The notes beneath the pieces were generated by a model. The model was not told where the DNA came from. It did no database searches and saw only the letters and a program-made list of their open reading frames with translations. Shown here one piece after another: positions 16,944-26,644 of a DNA stretch of 64,000 nucleotides; position 1 is the stretch's first letter; each line of letters starts with the position of its first letter. Where the stretch lies: contig NZ_RBVZ01000002.1 in NCBI RefSeq assembly GCF_004000435.1, positions 496,001 through 560,000 of the forward strand, given 5' to 3'. The DNA comes from Alexandriicola marinus. GTDB lineage: Bacteria > Pseudomonadota > Alphaproteobacteria > Rhodobacterales > Rhodobacteraceae. A program made the position numbers and the translations under genes.

Positions 16944-17656
16944 CACACGACGCTCCGGTTTGTCCGACGTTCAACCTGGACTTCGGTCACGGCGCCGGCT
17001 GCCATCGCAAGCACCGCCGCCACAAGAAGGCCAAGGCCGAACGGCATCCATGAAAACGCCAGCGCCAGAACGACAGAGGTGAACGCCGCGACCATATGGG
17101 CAAAGGTCCGCAGCATCGGCGCGACGATCGCCAGAAAACAGATCGGCAGCGCAAAATCGAGCGCGAGCCATTCGGGCAGAGCGGCCCCCACCAGACCGCC
17201 CACCAGCGTGCCGGCAAGCCAGGTCGGATAGACCGGCAATATCGTTCCGAAGAAATAGGCGACGCGCGCCGCGACCGCCCAATCGGGGTTTTCCTCGTAG
17301 CGGCGGATCGAGCAGGCATAGGATTGATCAACGATCAGATAGGCCATCACGGCCCGTGTCCGCATCCGGGCCCCGGCAAGCCATGGGGTCATGGCGGCGG
17401 AATACATCCCGACCCTCAAGTTCACGACCAAGGCGGTCGCGATCACGATCAGTGTCGGCGCTTCGTCCTGGATCAGTTGCAGGGCGGTGAACTGCGCCGA
17501 CCCCGCAAAGACGGCAAGCGAAAACCCAAGGACCTGCCATAGGTTCAGCCCTGCTTCCACGGCGACGAGGCCAAACAGCATCGCGAAAGGTGTCACCACC
17601 ACGATAAAGGGCACGCCGTCGGCAAACCCCAGCCAGAATGATCGTCTTGGCGACAT
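16943..17656 (-). CDS. azlC: AzlC family branched-chain amino-acid transport protein
   Basis: 237-residue main subunit of the AzlCD exporter, inner membrane. It opens with FWLGFADGVPFIVVVTPFAM and contains FAGSAQFTALQLI, ALVVNLRVGMYSAAM and YLIVDQSYACSIRRY, all characteristic of AzlC, with about six helices. ATG 17656 is selected because upstream extension is a shadow of the opposite-strand acetyltransferase leader. In Bacillus azlB, an Lrp-type regulator, controls azlCD; an Lrp gene lies 2 kb away here. Confidence 0.92.
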   Translation of the reverse strand: MSPRRSFWLGFADGVPFIVVVTPFAMLFGLVAVEAGLNLWQVLGFSLAVFAGSAQFTALQLIQDEAPTLIVIATALVVNLRVGMYSAAMTPWLAGARMRTRAVMAYLIVDQSYACSIRRYEENPDWAVAARVAYFFGTILPVYPTWLAGTLVGGLVGAALPEWLALDFALPICFLAIVAPMLRTFAHMVAAFTSVVLALAFSWMPFGLGLLVAAVLAMAAGAVTEVQVERRTNRSVV

Positions 17657-17782
17657 CTCTGCCCTGCCTCTTTGCGCCTGCCCCGCGCGAAGTATCGCGA
17701 CCTCCCCGGATTGACAATGATTGGTGGATCTTGGCCGCCAATATGCTCTGATGCACAGGGGGTCAGGGCGCGGGACGCAAGA

Positions 17783-18370
17783 TTGAAGATCACACTTGGA
17801 TTCGACGACACCGAACGACCCGCGGTCGCAGCCCTCTACTGGGAGGCGTTCGGTGGCAAGCTTGGTCGTCTTATGGGGCCCGAACGCAAGGCTCTTCCCT
17901 ACATCGCGGACGCCCTGTCGCCTGATCACGCGTTCTGTGCCCGCAACGCAGCGGACGACATTCTGGGCGTTGCCGGGTTCAAATCCCCCGATGGCGCTTT
18001 GGTCAATGGCCAGCTTGCCGGGATGGTGCCGCATTACGGCATACCGGGGGCGCTGTGGCGAATGGCGGCGCTTGCCGCGCTGAGTTCCGACGTGGACAAT
18101 ACACGCTTTCTGATCGACGGGCTGTTCGTGGCGGCGCCGTTCCGGGGGCAGGGCATCGGAAGCAGGCTCTTGCAATCCATCGTGCAGGAGGCCGCCGACC
18201 GGGGCTATGACGAGGTCCGGCTTGATGTCATCGACACGAATTCAAGGGCGCGCGCGCTTTACGAACAGCGCGGCTTCGAGGCAGTCGGTCGCAACCGGAT
18301 CGGCCCTTTGTCGGCGCTGTTCGGGTTCAGTTCCGCCACCGTCATGGTCCGCCGTCTGAACAGACTTTAG
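17783..18370 (+). CDS. GNAT family N-acetyltransferase
   Basis: 195-residue acetyl-CoA-dependent acyltransferase, substrate unknown. Motif A is RGQGIGSRLLQSIVQEAADRG preceded by LIDGLFVAAPF, and motif B is VIDTNSRARALYEQRGFEAV, both close to textbook GNAT. The start is taken as TTG 17783 (giving MKITLGFDDTERP) since it abuts the conserved fold; ATG 17717 is a longer alternative. It diverges from azlC and its stop overlaps that of the following minus-strand gene by 4 bases. Confidence 0.85.
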   Translation: MKITLGFDDTERPAVAALYWEAFGGKLGRLMGPERKALPYIADALSPDHAFCARNAADDILGVAGFKSPDGALVNGQLAGMVPHYGIPGALWRMAALAALSSDVDNTRFLIDGLFVAAPFRGQGIGSRLLQSIVQEAADRGYDEVRLDVIDTNSRARALYEQRGFEAVGRNRIGPLSALFGFSSATVMVRRLNRL

Positions 18371-19371
18371 TCGAATGTCCCTGTCACACGGCCAAGAAGC
18401 ATGAACGCACGAGCCGTTCGCGTTTCCGACAGCGCCGCGAGATCTTCGTCGGTTGCCTCGGGTTCGAACCCGGTCAGCATCCGGTCGAAGAGCCGCAGGA
18501 AATGGTGTGCGGAATCGCGAAACACCGTATCCTCGCGCATTCGACCCGTCGTCAGGGCCAGAGACGATCGGTCCCGGACCCCGCCAAGCCTGGCGATCGC
18601 GCGGCCCCGTTCGCCCCTCGCGAACCGCCGCCAGACTTCGGGGCGGGAGCGGTCGGGGCGCAAGTCATCCATGTAGATCCCGTCCTGACTCATGAGGGTC
18701 AGGATGTCCTGACTGGCCTGAACTAGCTGCCGCACCGACCTGTCGCGCAACGCCCGTCGCAGGGCCATGAACCCCTCGCGGTCGCTTTCGTTGTCGGGAA
18801 AGTTCAGTGCCCGGATGATATCGAGCCGCGACAGGGGCGGCGCCATGTCCTCGGCGGGCGTGCCCAGCGCAAGCGTCGGCTGTTCGTCGGATTCGGTCTG
18901 AGGGGCAACCGGGGTCGAAGACGTGGCGATCTTGGCGCGGGTCGAGGTGAATGTCGCGATCGCGGCCTCGGTCTGCTTTGTCGATTGGGCGATCTCGGCC
19001 AGCTTGCGTTCGATGGCCGAGGGTTCGCCATTGGTCTTCGTCGCTTGCCGTTCGGAGATGTAGCTTTGTCTCAGCCCTTCGATCGCGGCATGAAGCCTGC
19101 GCGATTCCGCCCGCAACAGCCTGTTGGACCGGGCCGAAATGACACCGACCCACAACATCGCGACCGGCAGGAACACCGTCACCAGAGCCACGAGGAACCC
19201 AGGTGAAGAGGGTATCCCCGTCCCGTCGCCAGACGAGCCGAACAGCGTGAGAGCACCAATCCCGACGACCCACAGGATCGCCAGAGCGAGGGCCACGACC
19301 TCGCCCAGCGTCAACTCATCCCACGACGGGGGACGATCGACCTCTGCGTTGCCCTTCAGTTGATCCGGCAT
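18367..19371 (-). CDS. Membrane protein with two helices and coiled-coil, unknown function
   Basis: 334 residues. Two transmembrane helices lie near the N-terminus (LGEVVALALAILWVVGIGAL and FLVALVTVFLPVAMLWVGVI), followed by a Gln/Glu/Lys-rich coiled-coil (LLRAESRRLHAAIEGLRQSY; EIAQSTKQTEAAIATFTST), a disordered Thr/Pro linker, and a C-terminal helical domain with IRALNFPDNESDREGFMALR and LVQASQDILTLMSQDGIYMD. I recall this as an uncharacterised Rhodobacterales family. It lies 70 bases downstream of greA on the same strand. Confidence 0.78.
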   Translation of the reverse strand: MPDQLKGNAEVDRPPSWDELTLGEVVALALAILWVVGIGALTLFGSSGDGTGIPSSPGFLVALVTVFLPVAMLWVGVISARSNRLLRAESRRLHAAIEGLRQSYISERQATKTNGEPSAIERKLAEIAQSTKQTEAAIATFTSTRAKIATSSTPVAPQTESDEQPTLALGTPAEDMAPPLSRLDIIRALNFPDNESDREGFMALRRALRDRSVRQLVQASQDILTLMSQDGIYMDDLRPDRSRPEVWRRFARGERGRAIARLGGVRDRSSLALTTGRMREDTVFRDSAHHFLRLFDRMLTGFEPEATDEDLAALSETRTARAFMLLGRVTGTFD

Positions 19372-19441
19372 GAATGCCCCTCGTCCGGCCGAAACTGGCG
19401 CCCCGGACATGGCCCGGCGCGCCAGATTTTGAGTCGTGCTG

Positions 19442-19912
19442 TCAGATATAGGAGATCGACAGGATTTCGTAGCTGCGTTCACCCCCCGGGGTGCGCACTT
19501 CCACGCTGTCGCCTTCTTCCTTGCCGATCAGGGCACGGGCAAGGGGAGATTTGATGTTCAGACGTCCGTTTTCGATGTCGGCCTCGTATTCGCCGACGAT
19601 CTGATAGGATTTCTCTTCGTCGGTATCCTCATCGACCAGACCGACCGTCGCGCCGAATTTCACCGACCCCGACAATTTCTTCGGGTCGATCACGTCGGCA
19701 AGCCCGATCACGCCCTCAAGCTCCTTGATCCGGCCCTCGATGAAGGACTGTTTTTCCTTTGCCGAATGATATTCGGCATTCTCCGACAGGTCCCCATGAG
19801 CCCGCGCCTCGGAGATCGCGGCGATGATGGCCGGACGTTCCACGGACTTGAGCGTCTTCAACTCTGCGTTCAAGGCGTCATAGCCGTTCTTGGTAAGCGG
19901 TATCTTTTCCAT
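19442..19912 (-). CDS. greA: Transcription elongation factor GreA
   Basis: 156-residue RNA-polymerase secondary-channel factor that rescues backtracked complexes by stimulating transcript cleavage. The N-terminal antiparallel coiled coil carries the tip acidic pair in [20 protein letters not shown], and the C-terminal FKBP-like domain holds [20 protein letters not shown] and [23 protein letters not shown] 19912 follows GGGCAGAGAC and gives the canonical [11 protein letters not shown] opening. The intergenic 19913-20157 is a 245-base divergent promoter region with the ETF-QO gene. Confidence 0.97.
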   Translation of the reverse strand: MEKIPLTKNGYDALNAELKTLKSVERPAIIAAISEARAHGDLSENAEYHSAKEKQSFIEGRIKELEGVIGLADVIDPKKLSGSVKFGATVGLVDEDTDEEKSYQIVGEYEADIENGRLNIKSPLARALIGKEEGDSVEVRTPGGERSYEILSISYI

Positions 19913-20157
19913 GTCTCTGCCCTTTGATGGCCTGTCGGGCGTAGTTAGCAATTCACCCGTAAGAACCCAAGATCAACCGAACGGAGAACCGGCAAACTTG
20001 TCAACAGACAACAGTTCGGCCACCGGATGCCGCCGAAAGCCGCTTTGAAGGGATGTGATGACGCAGTTGGCCACTTTGCCGCCGCGTTGTGATTGCCCCT
20101 CGCGCGTCCATTGGCTAACCCGAAGCAGATATTCTTGAGAAGCCGGGGATCAGCACA

Positions 20158-21813
20158 ATGTCCGAGATGACGCGCGAAACCATGGAATACGACGTCGTGA
20201 TCGTCGGTGCGGGGCCTGCGGGTCTTTCGGCGGCGATCCGCCTCAAGCAGCTTGATGCCGATCTCGAGGTCGTGGTCCTGGAAAAAGGCTCCGAGGTTGG
20301 CGCGCATATCCTGTCTGGCGCGGTTCTCGACCCATCGGGGCTCGACCGGCTGATCCCGGACTGGAAGGACAAGGGCGCACCCCTCAACGTCCCCGTCAAG
20401 GAAGACAATTTCTATGTTCTGGGCGAGGCCGGGCAAATCCGTCTGCCCAATTTCATCATGCCGCCGCTGATGAACAATCACGGCAATTACATCGTCTCGA
20501 TGGGCAATGTCTGCCGCTGGATGGCGGAACAGGCCGAAGAGATGGGTGTCGAGATCTTCCCCGGTTTCGCCTGTTCGGAACTTGTCTTCGCCGAGGATGG
20601 CGCGGTGAAGGGCGTCGTCGCGGGCGAGATGGGGCTGAACTCCGACGGAACCCCGGGGCCGCAATACGAGCCCGGGATGGAGCTGCATGGCAAATACGTC
20701 TTCCTGTCCGAAGGGGTGCGCGGGTCGCTGTCGAAACAGGTGATCGAGAAATACAACCTCGACGCCGATTGCGACGTGCCGAAATTCGGCCTCGGCATGA
20801 AGGAAATCTGGGAAGTCGATCCCGAAAAGCACAACGAAGGCGAAGTCACCCACACGATGGGCTGGCCGCTTGGCGTGAAGAACACCGGCGGTTCATTCGT
20901 CTATCACCTTGATAACAATCAGGTCTATGTCGGCTATATCGTCGATCTGAACTACCGGAATCCCTATCTTTATCCCTATATGGAATTCCAGCGGTTCAAG
21001 CATCACCCCAAGATCGCAGCCCTCCTCGAGGGCGGGCGCCGCGTCGCCTATGGTGCGCGTGCAGTGACGAAGGGCGGGTTCCAGTCGATCCCCGAGGTGG
21101 CATTCCCCGGCGGCGCGCTGCTGGGCTGTTCGGCGGGCCTCGTGAACCTGCCGCGCATCAAGGGCAACCACAACGCCATGCATTCGGGCATCGAGGCGGC
21201 CGAGGCCGCCCATGCCGCGATCAAGGATGGCCGCAGCGGCGACAAGCTTGCCGCCTATGACGCCGCGCTGAAGTCCGGCCCCGTGGGACGGGACCTGAAG
21301 AAAGTGCGCAACGTGGCTCCGCTGAACGGCAAATATGGCCTGCTGGGCGGACTGACGCTGGGCGGGTTCGACATGTGGTTCCAGTCGGTCTTTGGCGGCC
21401 TGTCGCTGTTCGGCACGCTCAAGCACGGCAAGAACGACGCGCAGGCGACCGAGCCTGCCTCGAAACACAAGCCGATCGACTATCACAAGCCGGATGGAAA
21501 GCTGTCCTTCGATCGTCTGACCAATGTCTCTTATTCGATGACGAATCACGAAGAGAGCCAGCCTGCCCACCTCAGGCTGAAGGATCCGGCGATCCCGGTT
21601 TCCGTCAACGTGCCGAAATTCGCGGAACCGGCGCAGCGATACTGCCCCGCAGGCGTCTACGAAGTCGTGGAAGAGGCCGGGAAAGAGGCGCGGTTCGTGA
21701 TCAACTTCCAGAACTGCGTCCACTGCAAGACCTGCGACATCAAGGATCCCAGCCAGAACATCGTCTGGACCGTGCCACAGGGCGGTGACGGGCCGAACTA
21801 CCCGAACATGTGA
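20158..21813 (+). CDS. Electron transfer flavoprotein-ubiquinone oxidoreductase
   Basis: 551-residue inner-membrane-associated FAD/4Fe-4S enzyme that takes electrons from reduced ETF (fed by acyl-CoA and methylated-glycine dehydrogenases) to ubiquinone. The FAD-binding Rossmann motif is VVIVGAGPAGLSAAIRLKQ, with GAHILSGAVLDPSGLD and GCSAGLVNLPRIKGNHNAM later. The C-terminal 4Fe-4S domain shows RYCPAGVYE and NCVHCKTCDIKDPSQN. Length matches the family. The acyl-CoA dehydrogenase at 11.6 kb is a plausible electron source. Confidence 0.97.
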   Translation: MSEMTRETMEYDVVIVGAGPAGLSAAIRLKQLDADLEVVVLEKGSEVGAHILSGAVLDPSGLDRLIPDWKDKGAPLNVPVKEDNFYVLGEAGQIRLPNFIMPPLMNNHGNYIVSMGNVCRWMAEQAEEMGVEIFPGFACSELVFAEDGAVKGVVAGEMGLNSDGTPGPQYEPGMELHGKYVFLSEGVRGSLSKQVIEKYNLDADCDVPKFGLGMKEIWEVDPEKHNEGEVTHTMGWPLGVKNTGGSFVYHLDNNQVYVGYIVDLNYRNPYLYPYMEFQRFKHHPKIAALLEGGRRVAYGARAVTKGGFQSIPEVAFPGGALLGCSAGLVNLPRIKGNHNAMHSGIEAAEAAHAAIKDGRSGDKLAAYDAALKSGPVGRDLKKVRNVAPLNGKYGLLGGLTLGGFDMWFQSVFGGLSLFGTLKHGKNDAQATEPASKHKPIDYHKPDGKLSFDRLTNVSYSMTNHEESQPAHLRLKDPAIPVSVNVPKFAEPAQRYCPAGVYEVVEEAGKEARFVINFQNCVHCKTCDIKDPSQNIVWTVPQGGDGPNYPNM

Positions 21814-21924
21814 TCATGCAAGAACTTGCCGCTGCGACGGCGCGCACCACCCTGTCTGATTGTAGTCGGCGGGGGGGTGCATTAGCGTGCCATCAACTCC
21901 CGCACAGCACGGAAGAGAGCAGGA

Positions 21925-23622
21925 ATGAAACGAATCCTATTTTCCGCCGCACTGGCGGCTGCATCGGTGCTTCCGGCGGCAGCCTATCCCGAGGTCAATC
22001 CCGGCGCATATCTTGCCGCGCAAGCCGCTGCGGGGGCCAATGATTTCGACGAAGCCGCATATTGGTACAACGTGGCCCTGCGCGCGGATCCCGGCAATCC
22101 GCTGCTGATCGAAAATGCGTTGGCCAGCATGATCGCCGCCGGCGATGCCGTGGGCGCGGTATCAGTGGCGCAGGCTGCAGAAGACAGCGGGCTGCAAAGC
22201 CAGGTCGTGAACCTGCTTCTGGATGCCGACGCCGCGCGGCGTGGCGACTGGGAGGCGATCCTTTCGGCGCACGAGGCGGGGCGCTCCGTCAGCCCGCTTG
22301 TCGACGGAATCACCCGGGGCTGGGCGCATCTGGGCCTCGGTGACGTGGATCGCGCGCTTTCGGCCTTTGACGAGGTGACAGAGACGCCGTGGATGGCCTC
22401 GTTCGGTCTGTATCACAAGGCATTCGCCCTCGCGACGGTCGGCGATTTCGAATCCGCCCGGGACATCCTCTCAGCCGAACCGCCCGAGGGCCCGATGGTA
22501 ACCCGGCGCGGCAGCGTCGCGCTGGCACAGGCCATGAGCCAGCTGGGCCAGAATACCGAAGCCGCCGACATGGTCACGGAGCTTTTCGGGCCCGATCCCG
22601 ACCTTGGCCTGACCCTGCTGCGCGATACCCTCGAGGCAGGAGAACCGGTGCCCTTCGATATCGTTTCCTCCCCCGCAGAGGGGCTGGCGGAACTGTATTT
22701 CGCCATCGCATCCGTTGCGGGCGACGACACGACGCGATCCTTCAATCTGATCTATGCCCGGCTTGCCCAGCTTCTAAATCCGCGCGATGCGGATATCGCG
22801 CTCCATGCAGCCCAGCTTCTGGAAGAGCTTGGCAACCTTGAACTGGCCGGCGCCGCCTATGCCAGCATCCCGCAGGACGATCCCGCCTTCTATGATGCCG
22901 AGATCGGCAGAGCCGATGTTCTGCGCCGCGCGAACGAACCGCGCCTTGCCATCGAAGTCCTTCAGAACCTGACCCGGAGCTTCCCCGACAAGCCGCTGGG
23001 CCACATCTCGCTGGGCAACGCGCTGCGGTTCGAATCACGCTTCGCGGACGCAAGGCTCAGCTATACCAACGCGCTTGACCGCATGACGCCGAACGATCCC
23101 CGCCTGTGGTTCGTGCATTACATGCGGGCGGTTGCGTCCCATCAGCTGGATGACTGGCCCGAAGCAGAGGCCGATTTCCGGCAGGCGCTCGTCTTTAATC
23201 CGGGTCAGCCACAGGTTCTGAACTATCTGGGATATTCGCTGGTCGAACGCGGTGAAAAGCTGGAAGAGGCTTTGGCCATGATCGAAAACGCCGTCTCCGA
23301 ACAGCCCGAGAACGGCGCCATCGTCGACAGCCTCGGCTGGGCCCTGTTCGTGCTGGGCCGTGTCGAAGAGGCCGTTGCGCCCATGGAACGGGCCGTCGAA
23401 CTGGAACCGCTCGATCCGATTATCAACGACCATCTCGGCGATGTCTACTGGACGGTCGGGCGTTATCTCGAGGCGCGCTTTCAGTGGAACCGCGCCCTGT
23501 CCTTCGATCCCGACGAAGAACTGTCGGACCGGATACGCCGCAAGCTGGAGATCGGCCTTGATGCCGTCAACGAAGAGGATCAGGCCGCCGCAGGAGAGCT
23601 TTCTGTCGCCCAGGACGATTGA
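21925..23622 (+). CDS. Secreted TPR-repeat protein
   Basis: 565 residues with a Sec signal peptide (MKRILFSAALAAASVLPAAA). The mature protein is built of tetratricopeptide repeats; the clearest are in the C-terminal third (LGNALRFESRFADARLSYTN; NYLGYSLVERGEKLEEALAM; DSLGWALFVLGRVEEAVAPM; DHLGDVYWTVGRYLEARFQW). Such periplasmic TPR proteins act as assembly scaffolds; the specific partner is unknown. GGAAGAGAGCAGGA precedes the ATG. The stop nearly abuts ispE, so they are likely co-transcribed. Confidence 0.88.
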   Translation: MKRILFSAALAAASVLPAAAYPEVNPGAYLAAQAAAGANDFDEAAYWYNVALRADPGNPLLIENALASMIAAGDAVGAVSVAQAAEDSGLQSQVVNLLLDADAARRGDWEAILSAHEAGRSVSPLVDGITRGWAHLGLGDVDRALSAFDEVTETPWMASFGLYHKAFALATVGDFESARDILSAEPPEGPMVTRRGSVALAQAMSQLGQNTEAADMVTELFGPDPDLGLTLLRDTLEAGEPVPFDIVSSPAEGLAELYFAIASVAGDDTTRSFNLIYARLAQLLNPRDADIALHAAQLLEELGNLELAGAAYASIPQDDPAFYDAEIGRADVLRRANEPRLAIEVLQNLTRSFPDKPLGHISLGNALRFESRFADARLSYTNALDRMTPNDPRLWFVHYMRAVASHQLDDWPEAEADFRQALVFNPGQPQVLNYLGYSLVERGEKLEEALAMIENAVSEQPENGAIVDSLGWALFVLGRVEEAVAPMERAVELEPLDPIINDHLGDVYWTVGRYLEARFQWNRALSFDPDEELSDRIRRKLEIGLDAVNEEDQAAAGELSVAQDD

Positions 23623-23624
23623 TC

Positions 23625-24485
23625 ATGCTCAACGAACCGACCCTCGCGCCCGCGAAGATCAACCTTGCCCTCCATGTGACCGGCCAGCGGGATGACGGAT
23701 ACCATCTGCTGGATAGCCTCGTCGTGTTTGCCGGAGTGGGTGACACGATCTCCGCCCGGGCCTCGACCGACCTGACCCTGTCGGTGACGGGCCCCTTTGC
23801 GCAAGGTGTGCCGACCGATGGCCGGAACCTTGTTCTGCAAGCCGCCGACGTGCTGCGCCAGGCCCGGAATGTGAAGCTGGGCGCCCACATCACGCTCAAG
23901 AAGATGCTGCCGCACGCCGCGGGGATAGGCAGCGGGTCGTCAGATGCCGCCGCGACGCTCGACCTGCTGTCGCGGATTTGGAAGGTCGATCCCCTGCCTC
24001 TGGATGATCCCGCGGTTCTGAAACTGGGGGCGGATGTCCCCGTATGCCGCCGCGCCCCCGCACCTGTCCGAATGGCGGGGATCGGCGAAGAGATGGCCGA
24101 TCTGCCGCGCCTGCCCGATTGTGCGATGGTCCTTGTCAATCCGGGCGAGGCCGTGCCGACGGCCGCTGTCTTCTCGGGGCTGGCATCGAAATCCAACCCC
24201 TCGATGCCCGGCCTGCCAAGCGGTCTTGATTTCAAGGGATTCTGCGACTGGCTGTCGACGACGCGCAATGACCTTCAGCCTCCGGCCGAGACGATTGCAC
24301 CGGGCATCGTCAAGGCCATTACCCTGCTCAGGCGTCAGCCCGAGGTCGCCTGTGCCGTCATGTCGGGGTCGGGTGCGACCTGTGTCGGCCTTGTTCCCGA
24401 CTTTGGTGCCGCGCAAAAGGTCGCGCGCGCCATTCAGGTCGCCGAGATGGGATGGTGGGTCGCCCCTGCCCCGATGCTGGGCTAG
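23625..24485 (+). CDS. ispE: 4-diphosphocytidyl-2-C-methyl-D-erythritol kinase
   Basis: 286-residue GHMP-fold kinase phosphorylating CDP-methylerythritol in the non-mevalonate isoprenoid pathway. The substrate motif is PAKINLALHVTGQRDDGYHL, and the ATP loop is LPHAAGIGSGSSDAAATL; a C-terminal MSGSGATCVGL glycine loop completes GHMP motif 3. Start ATG 23625; a TTG two codons earlier also opens the frame. It ends 9 bases before the convergent polyprenyl diphosphate synthase gene, which consumes its pathway's product. Confidence 0.95.
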   Translation: MLNEPTLAPAKINLALHVTGQRDDGYHLLDSLVVFAGVGDTISARASTDLTLSVTGPFAQGVPTDGRNLVLQAADVLRQARNVKLGAHITLKKMLPHAAGIGSGSSDAAATLDLLSRIWKVDPLPLDDPAVLKLGADVPVCRRAPAPVRMAGIGEEMADLPRLPDCAMVLVNPGEAVPTAAVFSGLASKSNPSMPGLPSGLDFKGFCDWLSTTRNDLQPPAETIAPGIVKAITLLRRQPEVACAVMSGSGATCVGLVPDFGAAQKVARAIQVAEMGWWVAPAPMLG

Positions 24486-24494
24486 ACGCCCAGG

Positions 24495-25493
24495 TCAGAC
24501 AAGCCGGGCGACGACGTAATCCGCAAGATCGGTCAGCATATCGCGGATCTCGTGCTCGGGCAGGCGCTGGATCGCGGTCTTCGCAACCTCGGACCAACGG
24601 ATGGCATCGGCCCGCGCCTGTTCCAGCGCGCCGTGACGTTCGAAACAGACCATCGCCTGTCCGAGATCACCGTCGGCCACCTTGCCGTTCCGGATCGTCC
24701 GGGTCCAGAAGGCACGCTCCTCGGCATCGGCACGCGCCACGGCACGGATCACCGGCAACGTCATCTTGCCCTCGCGGAAATCGTCACCAAGGTTCTTGCC
24801 GGTGGCGTCGGTCCCCATGTAGTCCAGCAGATCGTCGGCGATCTGAAATGCGATGCCCAGGGCGTCGCCATAATCGAACAGCGCGCGAATGATGTCCTCA
24901 TCCTTGCCCGCGATGACGCCACCAACCTCGGTCGCCGCAGAGAACAGGGCCGCCGTCTTGCCGCGCACGATCTTGAGATAGGTGTCCTCGGTCACATCGA
25001 GGTTGCGCGCCGCGGTCAGCTGCAGAACCTCGCCTTCGGCGATGGTGGCCGCCGCGTTCGACAGGATGTCGAGGATGCGCAGGCTGCCCGTCTCGACCAT
25101 CAGCTGGAAAGACCGGGCGAACAGGTAATCGCCGACCAGAACCGATGACTGATTGTCCCACAAGAGGTTCGCCGTGGGTCGCCCACGGCGCTGTTCGCTT
25201 TCATCGACGACATCGTCGTGCAGAAGCGTCGCAGTGTGAATGAACTCGACCGTTGCAGCCAGGTGAATGTGAAACGGGCCGTCATAGCCACACAGCCGCG
25301 CCGAGGCGAGCGTCAGCATCGGACGCAGCCGTTTGCCCCCGGCATCAATCAGATGGGCGGTCACTTCGGGGATCCGGGGGGCATTCTCAGACGACATCCG
25401 ATCGCGGATGAGGCTGTTCACATCCTCGAGATCGGCCGCCAGTGCGGCGGCCAGACGTTCATGCGGTTTACTGGTCGCGGCATCGAGACTCAT
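24495..25493 (-). CDS. Polyprenyl diphosphate synthase (octa-/decaprenyl, quinone side chain)
   Basis: 332-residue all-trans prenyltransferase extending FPP with IPP to make the C40-C50 tail for UbiA. Both Asp-rich motifs are present: LLHDDVVDESEQRRGRPTAN (FARM) and QIADDLLDYMGTDATGKNLG (SARM), with GGKRLRPMLTLASA upstream. Small residues before the FARM suggest a long-chain product, but octa- versus decaprenyl cannot be read with certainty. ATG 25493 follows the divergent DUF2007 gene; the open frame extends 9 codons upstream. Confidence 0.94.
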   Translation of the reverse strand: MSLDAATSKPHERLAAALAADLEDVNSLIRDRMSSENAPRIPEVTAHLIDAGGKRLRPMLTLASARLCGYDGPFHIHLAATVEFIHTATLLHDDVVDESEQRRGRPTANLLWDNQSSVLVGDYLFARSFQLMVETGSLRILDILSNAAATIAEGEVLQLTAARNLDVTEDTYLKIVRGKTAALFSAATEVGGVIAGKDEDIIRALFDYGDALGIAFQIADDLLDYMGTDATGKNLGDDFREGKMTLPVIRAVARADAEERAFWTRTIRNGKVADGDLGQAMVCFERHGALEQARADAIRWSEVAKTAIQRLPEHEIRDMLTDLADYVVARLV

Positions 25494-25542
25494 CTTGCGG
25501 AACCGGTCCTTGCTCGACAAAGGCGCCTGCGCACCTTAGCTG

Positions 25543-25764
25543 ATGGATATGAAAGAGCTTTTGCGCACCAATGACCCGACGATCATCGCCTTTGCCACAG
25601 CCCTTCTGGACGGCGAGGGTATAGACTCGTTTCAGATGGACGTAAACATGAGCGTACTCGAAGGCAGCATAGGCATTTTGCCGCGTCGGTTGATGGTGCG
25701 GGATGCGGATCTGTTCCGCGCCGAACGGGTCTTGCGGGACAATGACATCGATTTCGGACGGTAG
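25543..25764 (+). CDS. DUF2007 putative signal-transducing protein
   Basis: 73-residue protein resembling DUF2007 (a small ferredoxin-like fold, function unknown). Core features are MKELLRTNDPTIIAFATALL, then LDGEGIDSFQMD and a C-terminal LMVRDADLFRAERVLRD. ATG 25549 is an equally good start two codons inside. It overlaps the following methyltransferase by 23 bases, indicating coupled translation, a linkage I recall in other Rhodobacterales. Confidence 0.82.
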   Translation: MDMKELLRTNDPTIIAFATALLDGEGIDSFQMDVNMSVLEGSIGILPRRLMVRDADLFRAERVLRDNDIDFGR

Positions 25765-26524
25765 CCTTCCTGAACCGGGGCTGAGCGACGACCGCATTCT
25801 GGGAGGGCGTGTCGCGCTGTGGCAACCCCGGCGCGGGTATCGGGCGGGGATCGACCCTGTTCTTCTGGCGGCCGCGACCCCCGCGAAACCGGGGCAATCC
25901 GTCCTTGAACTGGGCGCCGGCGTTGGCGCCGCCTTTCTTTGCCTGGCGGCGCGGGTGCCGGAGCTTGCGATCACGGCGGTCGAGGTTCAGGGCGACTATG
26001 CCGAACTTGCCAACAGGAATGCCGCAAGAAACGGCTGCCCCGCCGAGATCGTGACCGCGGATCTGCGGGCCCTGCCTCCATCCGTCAAACAGGTCCGGTT
26101 CGATCACGTGATCGCCAATCCGCCCTATTTCGACCGGGATTTCGGAAGTCCCTCACCAGACAAAGGCCGCAACCTCGCCTTTGCCGGCGACACCCCGATG
26201 CGCGACTGGGTGGATACCGCGAGCCGCAGGCTGGCCCCCAAGGGCTGGCTGACGATGATCCAGAAGGCCGCCCGCCTGCCCGAAGTGCTGGCAGCGCTGG
26301 AAGGGCGATTGGGGTCGGTCCGGGTATTGCCGCTGGCGGGACGGGCCGGCCGCCCGGCCGACCGGTTCCTTCTGTGGGCCCGTAAGGAAGGAAAGGCGCC
26401 GTTCCGTCTGGAGGCCCCTCTTGTGCTGCACGAGGGTCAGGCCCATCTTGAGGATGCAGAGGATTACAGGGAGGACGTGCGTGCGATCCTGCGTGATGCC
26501 AAAGCCCTGCCTGTCGGTGATTAA
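25742..26524 (+). CDS. tRNA1(Val) (adenine(37)-N6)-methyltransferase-like protein
   Basis: 260-residue SAM-dependent methyltransferase of the TrmN6/YfiC type. The SAM motif is VLELGAGVGAAFLCLAARVP, motif II is ITAVEVQGDYAELAN, and the N6-adenine catalytic motif is NPPYF. The N-terminus (RILGGRVALWQPRRGYRAG) resembles the TrmN6 substrate lip. It likely methylates adenine at position 37 of tRNA(Val) or another structured RNA; the substrate is inferred from family. ATG 25742 lies within the end of the DUF2007 gene. Confidence 0.88.
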   Translation: MTSISDGSLPEPGLSDDRILGGRVALWQPRRGYRAGIDPVLLAAATPAKPGQSVLELGAGVGAAFLCLAARVPELAITAVEVQGDYAELANRNAARNGCPAEIVTADLRALPPSVKQVRFDHVIANPPYFDRDFGSPSPDKGRNLAFAGDTPMRDWVDTASRRLAPKGWLTMIQKAARLPEVLAALEGRLGSVRVLPLAGRAGRPADRFLLWARKEGKAPFRLEAPLVLHEGQAHLEDAEDYREDVRAILRDAKALPVGD

Positions 26525-26644
26525 TGTTTTCTCAATCTCCGCGGAACAATGCTGACGGCACATCGTCGCTGCGACGCCGCGTGACAGAGTCATGTTTCTG
26601 TGGTCCGATGAAAATGTTCACACAAGCTCAATGGAGGAACGTTC